DNA of 64,000 nucleotides from Devosia sp. 66-22 (GCA_001899065.1 MKUZ01000030.1:79521-143520); one strand, 5' to 3'. Numbered from the stretch's first letter, positions 17,806 through 30,171 are shown. The notes: a model not told the origin generated them from the sequence alone. Made by a program: numbers and translations.

Positions 17806-19818
17806 TCAATCTGCCGCCCAGTGGCCGTACATGATGGGCATCGTGCCCACGAGGGATTTGAACCGGTCCCAGCTCTTGCGCTCGGGCACGGTCCAGCCGG
17901 ACTCGGCGATGGCCGACAGGCGGGGGAAGACCAGCCGGTCGAAGATCGCCCGGTCGGTCATGCTCTCCGACCAGATGCAGGCCTGGATGCCCAGGAGGTG
18001 CTTGAGGCCTGCTTCCGACATGCCGGCGCGGCTCTCGAACTCGTACGTTTCCTGCGGTCCGGACCAGCCGGCCCAGCCGGCGCCGGGCTCGGCCCAGGCC
18101 TGGCCATTGGCCATGTCGAGATAATAGCGCTGCCCCGGCGAGACGACGATGTCGTAGCCCCGCTCGGCGAGCGCGGCGTTCACCTCGACATTGCGCCAGC
18201 CGATGACGAAGGAGCTGTCCTTGTCGACCGCATCGCCATGCGCCGCCTCTTCCCAGCCGCCCGTGACGGCGCCCTTCTTCTTGATGATCTCGTGCACGCG
18301 GCGGATGAACGCCGCCTGGATCAGCGCCGTCGGCGAGCCCTCGATCTCGTCGGCGCCATGGTGATTGCCGAGCTGGTTGAACTGCTTCTCGTGCTTGCGG
18401 CGCATCTCCGGACCGCCCAGCTTCTCGATCATGTCGAGCGCCAGCGGCGAGCCCGACCACGCCGCCAGCGGCACCTCGTCGGCGCCGATGTGGAAGATCC
18501 CGGCGGGGAACAGCTCGAGCATCTCGCCGATCACCGTCTCGACGAATTCGTAGACCGGCTCATGCGCCGGATTGAGGCTGTTGTTGGGGAAGCCCTGCAC
18601 CGATTGGTATTCGCCCGTCTCGTTGGGATCGCGCAGATGCGGCAGCGCCTGCAGCGCCGCGTAGAAATGCCCCGGCATGTCGATCTCGGGGATGACCGTC
18701 ACGGCGAGGCTGTCGGCGAGGGCGACGATCTCGCGGATCACCGCCTTCGAGTAGTACCCGCCCGTCGGCTGCGGCCCCGAGCCCAGCAGCGGCGGCAGCG
18801 CCTTACCGTGGCCACGCCAGGCGCCGATCTCCGTCAGCGCCGGATAGGCGTCGATCTCGACGCGCCACGCCTCGTCCTCCGACAGGTGCCAGTGGAACCT
18901 GTTGAGCTTGTTCCACGCCAGCAGCTTGATCAGCCGGCCGACTTCGGCGCCCGAATAGAACTGCCGCGCCACGTCGAGATGGCAGCCGCGATAGACGAAG
19001 CCGGGCTCGTCCGTGATGGTGCCGCCGGTGGGGAACACGAAGGTCTGCGGATACTGCCGCGCGCCGCGCAGGATCTGGCCGAGCGTGACGAGCCCGTAGA
19101 ACATGCCCTGCCGCGTGCTCGCCTCGATGGTCGCCGCATTTTCGGCAAAGCTCAGCTCATAGGCCTCGGCGCCCATGCCCGCCTTGTGGCGGATGGCGAC
19201 GGGCATGCCCGCTTCCGACGCCGGGCGGACAATTCCTTCCACCGCGAACAGGTCGGCGACGAGGCCGGCAAACGCCGCCGCCGCCTTGCCGGCATCCGCG
19301 CCCTCCGGCCTCAAATCGAGGCCGGGAGGCGCCGTGCGCGCGCCCGTCGTCGCGACCGCCTTGGGCCAGGGGATGATCGACACCGCGACCGCGGCTTTCG
19401 CCGGCACCGGGAACTTCGCGGCGCCCTTGAGCAGCGGCGAATTGTGCCCCTTTGCCTGCGTGGGCGCGGTCGGCAGCGTGACAATGCTGCCATCGGCGAG
19501 CGCCACATAGCTCGAATTGGCGCCGTCGCTCCAGTGCCGCAGGCCATAGGACAGGCCGCGGGCGACCGACCGCCAGGTCTGGCCCGGCTCGAGCACGTAG
19601 CCGTCCGGCGGCGCGATCAGCGTGTGGTTGGAGAGCCGCTTGAGCAGCTTGCCGTTCTCCAGCGTCGCATGCGGATCGATCCGCGCGGGACCCGAGAAGC
19701 CGAGCTGGAAATTGCTGATGGGCGCGTCGCCCTCATTGGTCAGCTCGATGCCGTAGCCGAGCGGCTGGCCATCGGCCGCCGGGGTCCAGGTCGTCACGAG
19801 CGAAAGCTTGGGATGCAT
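17806..19818 (-). CDS. Cytoplasmic beta-N-acetylhexosaminidase (GH20)
   Basis: 670 aa without signal peptide. An N-terminal domain of about 150 residues precedes the GH20 TIM barrel: GFVYRGCHLDVARQFYS at 273-289, FHWHLSEDEAW at 308-318, IPEIDMPGH at 376-384 and the catalytic pair D447-E448 in HIGADEVP. It should release GlcNAc from imported chitooligosaccharides inside the cell. Domain layout and lack of export match the cytoplasmic GlcNAcase of the Vibrio chitobiose operon (VC0613). Last gene of the minus-strand operon starting at 26112. Confidence 0.93.
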   Translation of the reverse strand: MHPKLSLVTTWTPAADGQPLGYGIELTNEGDAPISNFQLGFSGPARIDPHATLENGKLLKRLSNHTLIAPPDGYVLEPGQTWRSVARGLSYGLRHWSDGANSSYVALADGSIVTLPTAPTQAKGHNSPLLKGAAKFPVPAKAAVAVSIIPWPKAVATTGARTAPPGLDLRPEGADAGKAAAAFAGLVADLFAVEGIVRPASEAGMPVAIRHKAGMGAEAYELSFAENAATIEASTRQGMFYGLVTLGQILRGARQYPQTFVFPTGGTITDEPGFVYRGCHLDVARQFYSGAEVGRLIKLLAWNKLNRFHWHLSEDEAWRVEIDAYPALTEIGAWRGHGKALPPLLGSGPQPTGGYYSKAVIREIVALADSLAVTVIPEIDMPGHFYAALQALPHLRDPNETGEYQSVQGFPNNSLNPAHEPVYEFVETVIGEMLELFPAGIFHIGADEVPLAAWSGSPLALDMIEKLGGPEMRRKHEKQFNQLGNHHGADEIEGSPTALIQAAFIRRVHEIIKKKGAVTGGWEEAAHGDAVDKDSSFVIGWRNVEVNAALAERGYDIVVSPGQRYYLDMANGQAWAEPGAGWAGWSGPQETYEFESRAGMSEAGLKHLLGIQACIWSESMTDRAIFDRLVFPRLSAIAESGWTVPERKSWDRFKSLVGTMPIMYGHWAAD

Positions 19819-19843
19819 GATTCTCTCTGTTCTGAAGGGGTAA

Positions 19844-20692
19844 CTATGACCGGCGGTCGGTGTCAGTCTGCTGGTAGATTTGTCTCAGGGGGCCGGCCAT
19901 CGCGAAGGCGCGGTCGAACAGGCCGCGCCAATGCGCGCTCGAGGCGTCGGCTGCCGTCCCCTCGGGGAGGATCGCTTGCATGAAGCCCGCGGGGAGAGCG
20001 CCCAGCTGCTCGAGGGCCTCCTGCATCTTCTTGTCGCCGCCGAAATATTTGCGGTTTGCCGCGAACGCGCATTGCACCAATCCAGTGCGGACCTGATGAT
20101 AGATCGATTCCAGATAGTAACGATCCTGCCGCGCAATGGCAGTGTCGAGGTGCAGATTGCCGTTCCAGAAGTCGAGCGCCTCGAGGCCGTGCGCGAATAC
20201 CGCCTGGCGCAGTGCCTCGGGATAGGCGCGGATCTCGGCCAGCATCGCGGCGAACGCCGCGTTGTCGCACGCCAGCACCGACATCGACGACAGGTCCGAC
20301 AGGGCCGTGTGCCGGTAGAAGCCATTCGGCGTCCACACGCGCTCGCCCCGCTCCACCGCTCCCGACAGGGCCCGCGCGACCCCGGCGAGCACCTCGTCCG
20401 TCCGGCGGAACCAGATTTCGACCGGCTGCTCGTCGAGGACGAAGTCGACCCCGCACTCGGACGGCGTTCCCCACGCGGAAAAGGCCCCTGCCTCCGGCAA
20501 CTGCGCGGCCAGGCGCTGCCTCAGCCAGTGCGGATCGGGGAAGCTGGCCGCGAACACGTACAGATCGACATCCGACAGGGCGTCGGCATTCCCCTTGGCG
20601 AGCGAGCCGCCAAGCGCGATCACGACATCGGGCAGATCGAGCGACCGCAGGGCCTCATGGACCCGGGCGACGATCGTGGCTGTCTCGTTCAT
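19844..20692 (-). CDS. Nucleotidyltransferase-fold protein in the chitobiose operon
   Basis: 282 aa from ATG at 20692. Residues about 26-45 (ALGGSLAKGNADALSDVDLY) carry the G-S plus D-x-D signature of the polymerase-beta-type nucleotidyltransferase fold. The helical C-terminal two thirds resemble DUF4037-type or kanamycin-nucleotidyltransferase-like proteins. It lies between the transporter ATPase and the GH20 gene (25 nt from the latter), so it is probably co-transcribed. It has no counterpart I know in the Vibrio operon. Function unknown; nucleotidyl transfer to an amino sugar is only a speculation. Confidence 0.7.
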   Translation of the reverse strand: MNETATIVARVHEALRSLDLPDVVIALGGSLAKGNADALSDVDLYVFAASFPDPHWLRQRLAAQLPEAGAFSAWGTPSECGVDFVLDEQPVEIWFRRTDEVLAGVARALSGAVERGERVWTPNGFYRHTALSDLSSMSVLACDNAAFAAMLAEIRAYPEALRQAVFAHGLEALDFWNGNLHLDTAIARQDRYYLESIYHQVRTGLVQCAFAANRKYFGGDKKMQEALEQLGALPAGFMQAILPEGTAADASSAHWRGLFDRAFAMAGPLRQIYQQTDTDRRS

Positions 20693-20751
20693 GGCGTTGG
20701 ATCCGCAGGGCAGTGTTTCGCGATTTCGGCCTGGGCCGAATCGCGGGGCGG

Positions 20752-21693
20752 CTACGATGCCGCCATGTATCCGCGAACATAGTGCCCGGGCTGGACTTCG
20801 CGGATGTCCTCGGTGGATTTTTTCGCCAGCGCCCGCACCGCCTGCGCATCGCTCGAAAAGGAACGTCCATCCTTCTCGTCGAGCCGGACCGCGGGGTCGG
20901 GGACCGCCGACAGCAGCAGCTTCGTGTAGGGGTGCTGCGGATTGGCGATCACCAGCTTGGGCAATCCCCATTCGACGACCTGGCCGGCATACATGATTGC
21001 AATCTCGTCGGCGATGAACTGCGCCGTGGCGATGTCGTGCGTGATGTAGAGGAAGGTGATGGCCAGCGTCTCCTTCATGCGGCGCATCAGGTCGAGGACC
21101 GAGCGGCGGATCGAGACGTCGAGCATCGAGGTCGGCTCGTCCGCAATGATCAGCTCGGCGCCAACCGCCAGTGCCCGCGCCAGATTGACCCGCTGCCGCT
21201 GCCCGCCCGACAGTTCGTGCGGGTATTTGCTCAGCGTCGCCTCCGGATCGAGCTCCACATCGGTGCAGACCTCGCGCACCGCCGCGTCCAGAGCCGCGCC
21301 CCGCAGCTTCCTGTGCAGCACCAGCGGCCGCTCGAGGTGGTGCTGGATGGTGTGGGCCGGGTTGAGCGCCGAGAACGGATCCTGGAACACCATCTGCACG
21401 CTGCGCTGATAGTCGTGACGCTCGTCGCGCCGGTGCAGCCGCGCGATGTCCTTGCCCTTGAAGAAGATCGTGCCCGACGACAGCGTGAACAGCCGCGCGA
21501 CGGCCCGGCCGAGGGTCGATTTCCCCGAGCCGCTCTCTCCCACCACCGCCAGAGCCTTTCCGGCGCCGATGGTCAGCGAGATATTGTTGAGCGCGACGAC
21601 TTCATGCGCCGGGCCCAGCATCGGCTTGAGGTGGAAGACTTTGCTCGCCCCGTCGATGCGGAGCATTTCGCTTGCGTGCTGCACAGCCCTCAT
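20752..21693 (-). CDS. Chitooligosaccharide/dipeptide-type ABC ATPase (DppF-like)
   Basis: 313 aa from the ATG at 21693, which overlaps the upstream ATPase stop (ATGA). Walker A GESGSGKS (about residue 51), Q-loop QMVFQDPFSALNP, signature LSGGQRQRVNLARAL and Walker B LIIADEPTSMLD. Second ATPase of the chitobiose-type importer. Confidence 0.93.
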   Translation of the reverse strand: MRAVQHASEMLRIDGASKVFHLKPMLGPAHEVVALNNISLTIGAGKALAVVGESGSGKSTLGRAVARLFTLSSGTIFFKGKDIARLHRRDERHDYQRSVQMVFQDPFSALNPAHTIQHHLERPLVLHRKLRGAALDAAVREVCTDVELDPEATLSKYPHELSGGQRQRVNLARALAVGAELIIADEPTSMLDVSIRRSVLDLMRRMKETLAITFLYITHDIATAQFIADEIAIMYAGQVVEWGLPKLVIANPQHPYTKLLLSAVPDPAVRLDEKDGRSFSSDAQAVRALAKKSTEDIREVQPGHYVRGYMAAS

Positions 21694-22496
21694 CCCCTCG
21701 TCAGCAGCGGCATGGAGGACCACAGCCGCCTTGTGTACTCATGCTGGGGGCTGTTGATCAGTTGCGCCGAGGGTGCCACTTCCACCAGCCTGCCTTCCAG
21801 CATGATGGCGATCCGGTCGGCGAATTGCCCCATCAGCGCCAGATCGTGCGTGATGAACAGGATCGAGAACCCGAACTTGCGCTTGAGCTCGACGATCTCT
21901 TGCAGGATTTCGCGCTGCACCACCACGTCCAGCGCCGTCGTCGGTTCGTCCATGATGATGAGCTTGGGGTCGAGCGCCAGCGCGATGGCCAGCACCACGC
22001 GTTGCCGCATCCCGCCCGAAAGCTGGTGCGGATAGTCGTCGAGCCGGTCGGCGGGAATGCCGATCAGGGCCAGCAGCTCACTCGCCCGCTCGCGGGCCCG
22101 TGCCCGCGACACCCCGGTGTGCCGCACGATGACGTCGCGGAACTGCTCGAAAATCGTCAGCACCGGGTTGAGCGAGTTCATGGCGCTCTGGAACACCATC
22201 GACACCTTGGACCATCGCCACCGCTGCAGCCGCTCGGGCGACATGGCGAGGACATCTTCGCCATCGATGACGATCGAGCCTTCCGAAATGATCGCCGGTG
22301 GCCGGTGCAGGCGCATCAGCGACAGGGCGATCGTGCTCTTGCCGCATCCCGACTCCCCGGCCAGGCCGAGAACCTCGCCGCGGCCGATCGAGAAGTCGAC
22401 GCCCTTGACGGCGGTGAACAGGCCGCCCTTGGCGGTGAGAAAGTCCACCTTGAGCCCGCGCACATCGACGAGGGCAGCTTGCGCGTTGTCGCTCAT
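21690..22496 (-). CDS. Chitooligosaccharide/dipeptide-type ABC ATPase (DppD-like)
   Basis: 268 aa from ATG at 22496 (ATGA overlap with the permease stop). Walker A GESGCGKST (about residues 41-49), signature [15 protein letters not shown], Walker [13 protein letters not shown]. Shorter than DppD because the C-terminal extension is nearly absent, as in other sugar-type members of this family. Confidence 0.93.
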   Translation of the reverse strand: MSDNAQAALVDVRGLKVDFLTAKGGLFTAVKGVDFSIGRGEVLGLAGESGCGKSTIALSLMRLHRPPAIISEGSIVIDGEDVLAMSPERLQRWRWSKVSMVFQSAMNSLNPVLTIFEQFRDVIVRHTGVSRARARERASELLALIGIPADRLDDYPHQLSGGMRQRVVLAIALALDPKLIIMDEPTTALDVVVQREILQEIVELKRKFGFSILFITHDLALMGQFADRIAIMLEGRLVEVAPSAQLINSPQHEYTRRLWSSMPLLTRG

Positions 22497-23401
22497 GCGC
22501 GGGTCTCCGCGAGGCGTTGCCGGTCGAGCTTCTGCTGCGCCCGCACCGCTGCTGCAACCGTGCCCAGCGTGCGCAGGCGCGGATTGGAGATTTCGTCGAC
22601 ACCGAAATTGAGCAGCGACAGGCCGACGCCGATACCGGCCACCGCAACGGCCGGAACCAGCACCTCCCACCATGCGCCGATGGTAATCGCGGAGGTGTTC
22701 TGCGCGTGGTACAGCATCGTGCCCCACGACACCGACATTGGATTGCCCAGCCCGAGGAACTCGAGCGTCGCCTGCGTGATGATCGTGTAGGTGACCGAGC
22801 CGATGAAGTTGAAGCCGATGATCGAGAGCAGGTTGGGCAGGAGCTCGACGAAGATCATCCGCGCCGGCCGCTCGCCGGTCAGCTCGGAGGCGAGGATGTA
22901 CTCGCGGTTGCGCAGCGTCAGCGTCTGCGACCGGGTGACGCGCGCGCCCCAGGCCCAGGAGGTCAGGCCGATGATGATGGCGATCACCAGCGGGCTCGTC
23001 TGCCCCATGAACGCGGCAATGACGAGGAGCAGGGGAAGCTGCGGGATCACCAGAACGACATTCGTGAAGAAGGTGATGACTTCGTCGAACCAGCCGCCGA
23101 AATAGCCGGCCGCGATACCCAGGAACGTGCCGATCAGCACGATGATGGTGCCGGCAAAGAACCCCACGGCGAGGGACGTCCTTGTGCCGTAGATCACCTG
23201 GGCGAAAACGTCCCGGCCCATGCGCGTGGTGCCCAGGAGCTCGTCGGGGCTTGGCGGCTGGTGGGGCCGGCCGACGCGGTCCATCGGGTCGACGTTCAGC
23301 AGCAGCGGCCCGAACACGGCGACCGCCACATAGACCAGTACGATGATCAGCCCGGTCAGGGCCTTTCGGTTGCGCAGGAAGACTTTGAGGGTCTCGAACA
23401 T
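22493..23401 (-). CDS. Chitooligosaccharide/dipeptide-type ABC permease (DppC-like)
   Basis: 302 aa. Six spans beginning around residue 14; LGTTRMGRDVFAQVIYGTRTS near residues 56-76 is the DppC hallmark, followed by ASELTGERPAR in the ATPase-contact loop. Starts three bases after the stop of the partner permease and overlaps the next gene by ATGA. Confidence 0.93.
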   Translation of the reverse strand: MFETLKVFLRNRKALTGLIIVLVYVAVAVFGPLLLNVDPMDRVGRPHQPPSPDELLGTTRMGRDVFAQVIYGTRTSLAVGFFAGTIIVLIGTFLGIAAGYFGGWFDEVITFFTNVVLVIPQLPLLLVIAAFMGQTSPLVIAIIIGLTSWAWGARVTRSQTLTLRNREYILASELTGERPARMIFVELLPNLLSIIGFNFIGSVTYTIITQATLEFLGLGNPMSVSWGTMLYHAQNTSAITIGAWWEVLVPAVAVAGIGVGLSLLNFGVDEISNPRLRTLGTVAAAVRAQQKLDRQRLAETRA

Positions 23402-23404
23402 CGG

Positions 23405-24382
23405 TCAGGCCTTCCGCAGGCGAGGGTCGAGGAGCACATAGAGAAGGTCGACCGCGAGGTTCGCCAGCAGCGTGGCGAACGTGGTCATCAGCAATTGCCC
23501 CTGGATGAGCGGGTAGTCGCGGGTGACGATGCCCAGATAGAGAATCTGGCCGAGGCCCGGATAGTTGAACACCACTTCGGTCACCAGCGAGCCGCCCAGG
23601 ATGGCGCCCAGCGTCAGCCCGAGGGAGGTGACCGATGGCAGGAGCGCGTTGCGCGCCGCATAGTTGAATTGCACGCGCCGGTCGGACAGGCCCTTGGCCA
23701 TGCCCATCGTCACATGATCCTCGCCCAGCTGGCCGATCATGTTGTTGCGCATCGTGACGAGATAGCCGCCGACGAACACGATCATCAGCGAGAAGACCGG
23801 CATGAGCCCGTGCACGAACGTGCTGCTGATGAACGCCCAGGTCCAGCCGGGATCGAGAGACGGGTTGAATGCGTAGCCGGTCGGCAGCCATTTGAGCGCC
23901 ACGCCGAAGATGAAAAGCGCCGTCAGGGCGATGACCACGGCAGGCGTTGCCTGCAGGGCCAGCGACAGCGGGGTCACGATCGCGTCCAGCGCGCCGCCGC
24001 GGCGCCACGCCGCGTAGGTGCCGATGACGGAGCCGACGCAGAAGGCAAGGATCGTTGCGGTGCCGGCGAGCAGCAGCGTCCAGGGCAGCGCATAGGCAAG
24101 AACCTGGTTGACCGTCTGCGGATAGAAGCGGATCGAATAGCCCAGATTGCCGGTAAAGACCGACTTCATATAGTCGAGGAATTGCAGGTGAAGCGGGCCG
24201 GACGCGAAGCCGAAGGTTTCGATCAGGGCCTGGCGGGCTTCGGGGGGCAACGTGGTTGCCTGCTGGGCAAACATCACGTCGATCGGATTGCCCGGCATCA
24301 TGCGGGGTAGAATGAAGTTCGCGGTGGCCGCGACGAAGAACGCCACCAGGTAGAAAGCCAGTCGGCGGATGACGAAGCTCAT
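23405..24382 (-). CDS. Chitooligosaccharide/dipeptide-type ABC permease (DppB-like)
   Basis: 325 aa from the ATG at 24382, preferred over an ATG four codons upstream because GGAGAG sits six bases before it. RMMPGNPIDVMFA (after the first span) replaces the GDP motif of peptide permeases, and DHVTMGMAKGLSDRR is the conserved ATPase-contact loop. Ends LLYVLLDPRLRKA. Separated from the SBP by a terminator-like hairpin. Confidence 0.93.
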   Translation of the reverse strand: MSFVIRRLAFYLVAFFVAATANFILPRMMPGNPIDVMFAQQATTLPPEARQALIETFGFASGPLHLQFLDYMKSVFTGNLGYSIRFYPQTVNQVLAYALPWTLLLAGTATILAFCVGSVIGTYAAWRRGGALDAIVTPLSLALQATPAVVIALTALFIFGVALKWLPTGYAFNPSLDPGWTWAFISSTFVHGLMPVFSLMIVFVGGYLVTMRNNMIGQLGEDHVTMGMAKGLSDRRVQFNYAARNALLPSVTSLGLTLGAILGGSLVTEVVFNYPGLGQILYLGIVTRDYPLIQGQLLMTTFATLLANLAVDLLYVLLDPRLRKA

Positions 24383-24400
24383 CGCACTCTCCACAAAGTG

Positions 24401-24433
24401 AAAAAGGCGACGCGGCGAGGCACCGCGTCGCCT
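24401..24433 (-). terminator. Attenuator-like intrinsic terminator after the chitobiose SBP
   Basis: On the minus strand, AGGCGACGCGG (24433-24423) pairs over 11 bp with CCGCGTCGCCT (24415-24405) around a 7-nt loop, followed by a T5 run at 24405-24401. This is a textbook rho-independent signal placed between the SBP gene and the permeases of the same operon, so it probably works as a partial terminator giving more SBP than membrane components. Confidence 0.8.
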
Positions 24434-24447
24434 CCAGTCAAGGAGGA

Positions 24448-26112
24448 CTACTTGACCGGGGAGAGAGCCAGCAGATGCAGCAGGCGCTCAGGCACGCCCG
24501 CATAGACCACCGGGCGCGCACCGGGATTGTCGGCATTGAAGAAGCCGGTAAAGCGCGTGGTGTTGTACTCGTACCAGAGCGGGTTGTTGAAGACGTTGAC
24601 CAACGGCATGTCGGCAGCGATCAGGGCCAGGATCTTCTGCATCGCTTCCTTCTGCGCCGCGTCATCGGTCGTGGCGTTGAAGGCGTCCAGTGCCGCATCG
24701 AGGTCCGGATTGGAATAGCGGGACGATGCGAACCGGTTCTGTCCGATGTTGCGCGAATGCAGCGACAGATCGAGGAAGAAGTGCGGGTTGATGCCGGTCG
24801 TGACCGAGTTGATCGCGGCCTTGTAGTTGCCCGAGATCAGCGCGTCGGTCCAGGCCGGGCTTTCCGGCGTGGCCATGCTCGCATTGATGCCGATTTCGGC
24901 CAGGCCTTCCACCGCGAGCTGCACGGTGTTCACCCAGTCGGTCCAGCCGTTCGGCACGATGATGTCGAAGGCGATCGCGGCACCGCTCGGGGTTTCCACG
25001 AAGCCGTCGCCATTGGTGTCGACATAGCCGGCCGAAGCGAGGAGCGCCTTGGCCTCGTCGATGTTGAACTGCGCGAACTTGCCGTATTCGGCTTCCGCCT
25101 CGACATTGTTCCACACATCGTAGGCCTGGCCGAGGCCCGAGGCGTACTCATTGGCCGTCGGGTAGCCGTAGCCGGCGATGTCGACCATGGCCTGGCGGTC
25201 CATCGCCATCGAGAAGGCACGGCGGAAGTCGACGTCGTTGAAGGCTTCCTTCAGGCCCGGGTCTTCGCTGCCCATGTTGAGCGAGAAGAACACCGGCGAA
25301 CCGGCCGGGAACCAGTAGCCGCGGTGGTCCGGGTCACCGGCCAGGTAGGTCCGCTCGATGTCGGGAATGAACGAGCCGAACCAGTCGAGCTCGCCATTCG
25401 ACGCCATGGTCAGGACCTGGTCGTTGTTGGACACCTGCGGCATGCGCATGCAGTCCACTTCCAGCTCCGCGGCGTCCCAATAGTTGGGGTTGCGGCACTG
25501 GATGTATTCCTGCGGCGTGAAGCGGCGGATTTCGGTGAGCGGGCCCGAGCCAACCGGATTGGGGTTGGTGAAGGTGATCGGATCGGCGACGGCCGACCAG
25601 ACGTGCTCGGGAACCACATAGGTCTGCACGATCTGGTGGATCAGCCCGGCATCGACCTGCTTGTACTTGAACACGACATGGCCGTCGTCGACCGCTTCGA
25701 CGCTCTCGAGGCCCGGCCAGGCAGCGCGCAGGTCGAGCGCCGGGTTGGCCTTGAGCAGGTTGAAGGTATAGGCCACGTCCTTGGCGGTCAGCGGCTTGCC
25801 GTCCGACCAGGTCAGTCCTTCGCGCATCGTGAAGGTCAGCTCGAGGCCGTCGTCGGAATAGGAAAATGCGGTAGCGAGGCGATAATTGGCCTCGCCGCCC
25901 TTGAGCGCGTTGAACACCACCAGCGGTTCGTACATGAAGTCCTGCACGGTCGGCAGGACGGTCGTGGCGTTGTGCGGGTTGTAGTTTTCCACCCAGGCGG
26001 TCAACTGCTGAGGCACGGCGGTGAGCACCGCTTCCTCCTGCGCATACACGCTTGCGACGGGCATGCAGATGGCGCTGCTCAACAATGCAGCGATCAAGAT
26101 CTTCGACGTCAT
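24448..26112 (-). CDS. Probable chitooligosaccharide-binding protein (CBP-like family 5 SBP)
   Basis: 554 aa with a Sec signal peptide (residues 1-24, VYA-Q cleavage). Family 5 fold: AWVENYNPHNATT near the mature N-terminus, GSGPLTEIRRFTPQEYI near residue 192, FRRAFSMAMDRQAM near residue 290. Close in size to Vibrio CBP (VC0620). The GH20, permease and ATPase genes downstream and the ChiS-like kinase next door make chitin oligosaccharides the best ligand guess; binding of cellobiose-like sugars or peptides is the alternative. GGGAGGAG precedes the ATG. Confidence 0.85.
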   Translation of the reverse strand: MTSKILIAALLSSAICMPVASVYAQEEAVLTAVPQQLTAWVENYNPHNATTVLPTVQDFMYEPLVVFNALKGGEANYRLATAFSYSDDGLELTFTMREGLTWSDGKPLTAKDVAYTFNLLKANPALDLRAAWPGLESVEAVDDGHVVFKYKQVDAGLIHQIVQTYVVPEHVWSAVADPITFTNPNPVGSGPLTEIRRFTPQEYIQCRNPNYWDAAELEVDCMRMPQVSNNDQVLTMASNGELDWFGSFIPDIERTYLAGDPDHRGYWFPAGSPVFFSLNMGSEDPGLKEAFNDVDFRRAFSMAMDRQAMVDIAGYGYPTANEYASGLGQAYDVWNNVEAEAEYGKFAQFNIDEAKALLASAGYVDTNGDGFVETPSGAAIAFDIIVPNGWTDWVNTVQLAVEGLAEIGINASMATPESPAWTDALISGNYKAAINSVTTGINPHFFLDLSLHSRNIGQNRFASSRYSNPDLDAALDAFNATTDDAAQKEAMQKILALIAADMPLVNVFNNPLWYEYNTTRFTGFFNADNPGARPVVYAGVPERLLHLLALSPVK

Positions 26113-26133
26113 TTGGTCTCCTCCCTACGAGCA

Positions 26134-26185
26134 CATTCGCAAGTCTCCGCGATATCGATACGCGCTGGTTGCGAATGGTATTCGA
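26134..26185. promoter_or_regulatory. Array of three GCGAAT half-sites between CBP-like and ChiS-like genes
   Basis: CATTCGCAA at 26134-26142 is the exact reverse complement of TTGCGAATG at 26169-26177 (9-bp perfect inverted repeat, 26 nt apart). The latter overlaps a second inverted repeat, CGAAT (26172-26176) with ATTCG (26180-26184). Three GCGAAT-like half-sites in about 50 bp of divergent promoter DNA look like a binding array for the operon regulator, possibly the ChiS-like protein. Confidence 0.5.
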
Positions 26186-26190
26186 TTGGC

Positions 26191-26219
26191 ATTAAATGCA
26201 GGGGCGGTCACGGCGGCAA
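26191..26219 (-). promoter_or_regulatory. Candidate sigma70 promoter for the chitobiose operon
   Basis: On the minus strand, TTGCCG (26219-26214), a 17-nt spacer and TTTAAT (26196-26191) fit a housekeeping promoter firing toward the SBP start at 26112. If correct, the GCGAAT array lies from about the start site to +50. Read by eye only; other placements are possible. Confidence 0.4.
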
Positions 26220-26347
26220 AATCGTAAAAACAGCCGGAAAAATCGGCAAATCAGCCCAAAACCGCTGGAGCACTGGCTCAAGAATGGTCTTAGTGAGGGT
26301 GGACAAAACGGGAGAGCAGGCCCGTCGGTAGGGGAGGACCGAACGTC

Positions 26348-29698
<3,351 letters not shown>

Positions 29699-29778
29699 AC
29701 GGCGGCTTGCCATCGCGTCTCGATGATGGCATCGCGTTGGATTGTCATCACTATTTGGCCAAAGCGGCAGGAGGAAGC

Positions 29779-30162
29779 ATGAGCATCGTTCGTTACGGCA
29801 CCGGGGGGAAGGGCGCGGGTGGCCAGCCGCTGCCGTTTGCGCGTGCCGTCAAGGCCGATGGCTGGCTGCATGTGTCTGGCCAGGTGGGCATGGAGAATGG
29901 CGAGATCGTGACGGGCGGGCTGATCGCCGAGACGCACCGGGCGATCCAGAACCTGATCGCGATCCTGTCGGAGGCCGGCTACGGCGTCGAGGACGTGGTG
30001 CGGTGCGGCGTGTGGCTGGACGATCCGCGCGACTTCTGGACGTTCAACAAGATTTACGCCGAGTATTTCGGCGCTGCGCCGCCGGCCCGGGCCTGCGTGC
30101 AGTCGGCCATGATGGTGGACTGCAAGATCGAGATCGACTGCGTCGCCTACAAGCCCGCCTGA
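29779..30162 (+). CDS. RidA-family protein
   Basis: 127 aa from ATG 29779, preceded by AGGAGGAAGC. Standard RidA length; LHVSGQVGMENGEIV and GVEDVVRCGVWLDDPRDFWTFN are recognisable family segments, with PPARACVQSAMMVDCKIEID near the C-terminus containing the conserved arginine. Probable enamine/imine deaminase. It follows the ChiS-like gene by 80 nt with no functional link visible and converges with the serine hydrolase gene. Confidence 0.9.
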   Translation: MSIVRYGTGGKGAGGQPLPFARAVKADGWLHVSGQVGMENGEIVTGGLIAETHRAIQNLIAILSEAGYGVEDVVRCGVWLDDPRDFWTFNKIYAEYFGAAPPARACVQSAMMVDCKIEIDCVAYKPA

Positions 30163-30171
30163 TCCACTGCT

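Noticed and set aside
17821-19983. A plus-strand open frame of 720 codons opposite the GH20 gene
   Set aside because: The opposite strand encodes an intact GH20 with its catalytic D-E pair; the plus frame is Arg/Asp/Val-rich with no motif.
26186-26200. Sigma54-like sequence TTGGCATTAAATGCA
   Set aside because: GG and GC are separated by 8 nt rather than the required 10, and the kinase has no associated NtrC-type activator.
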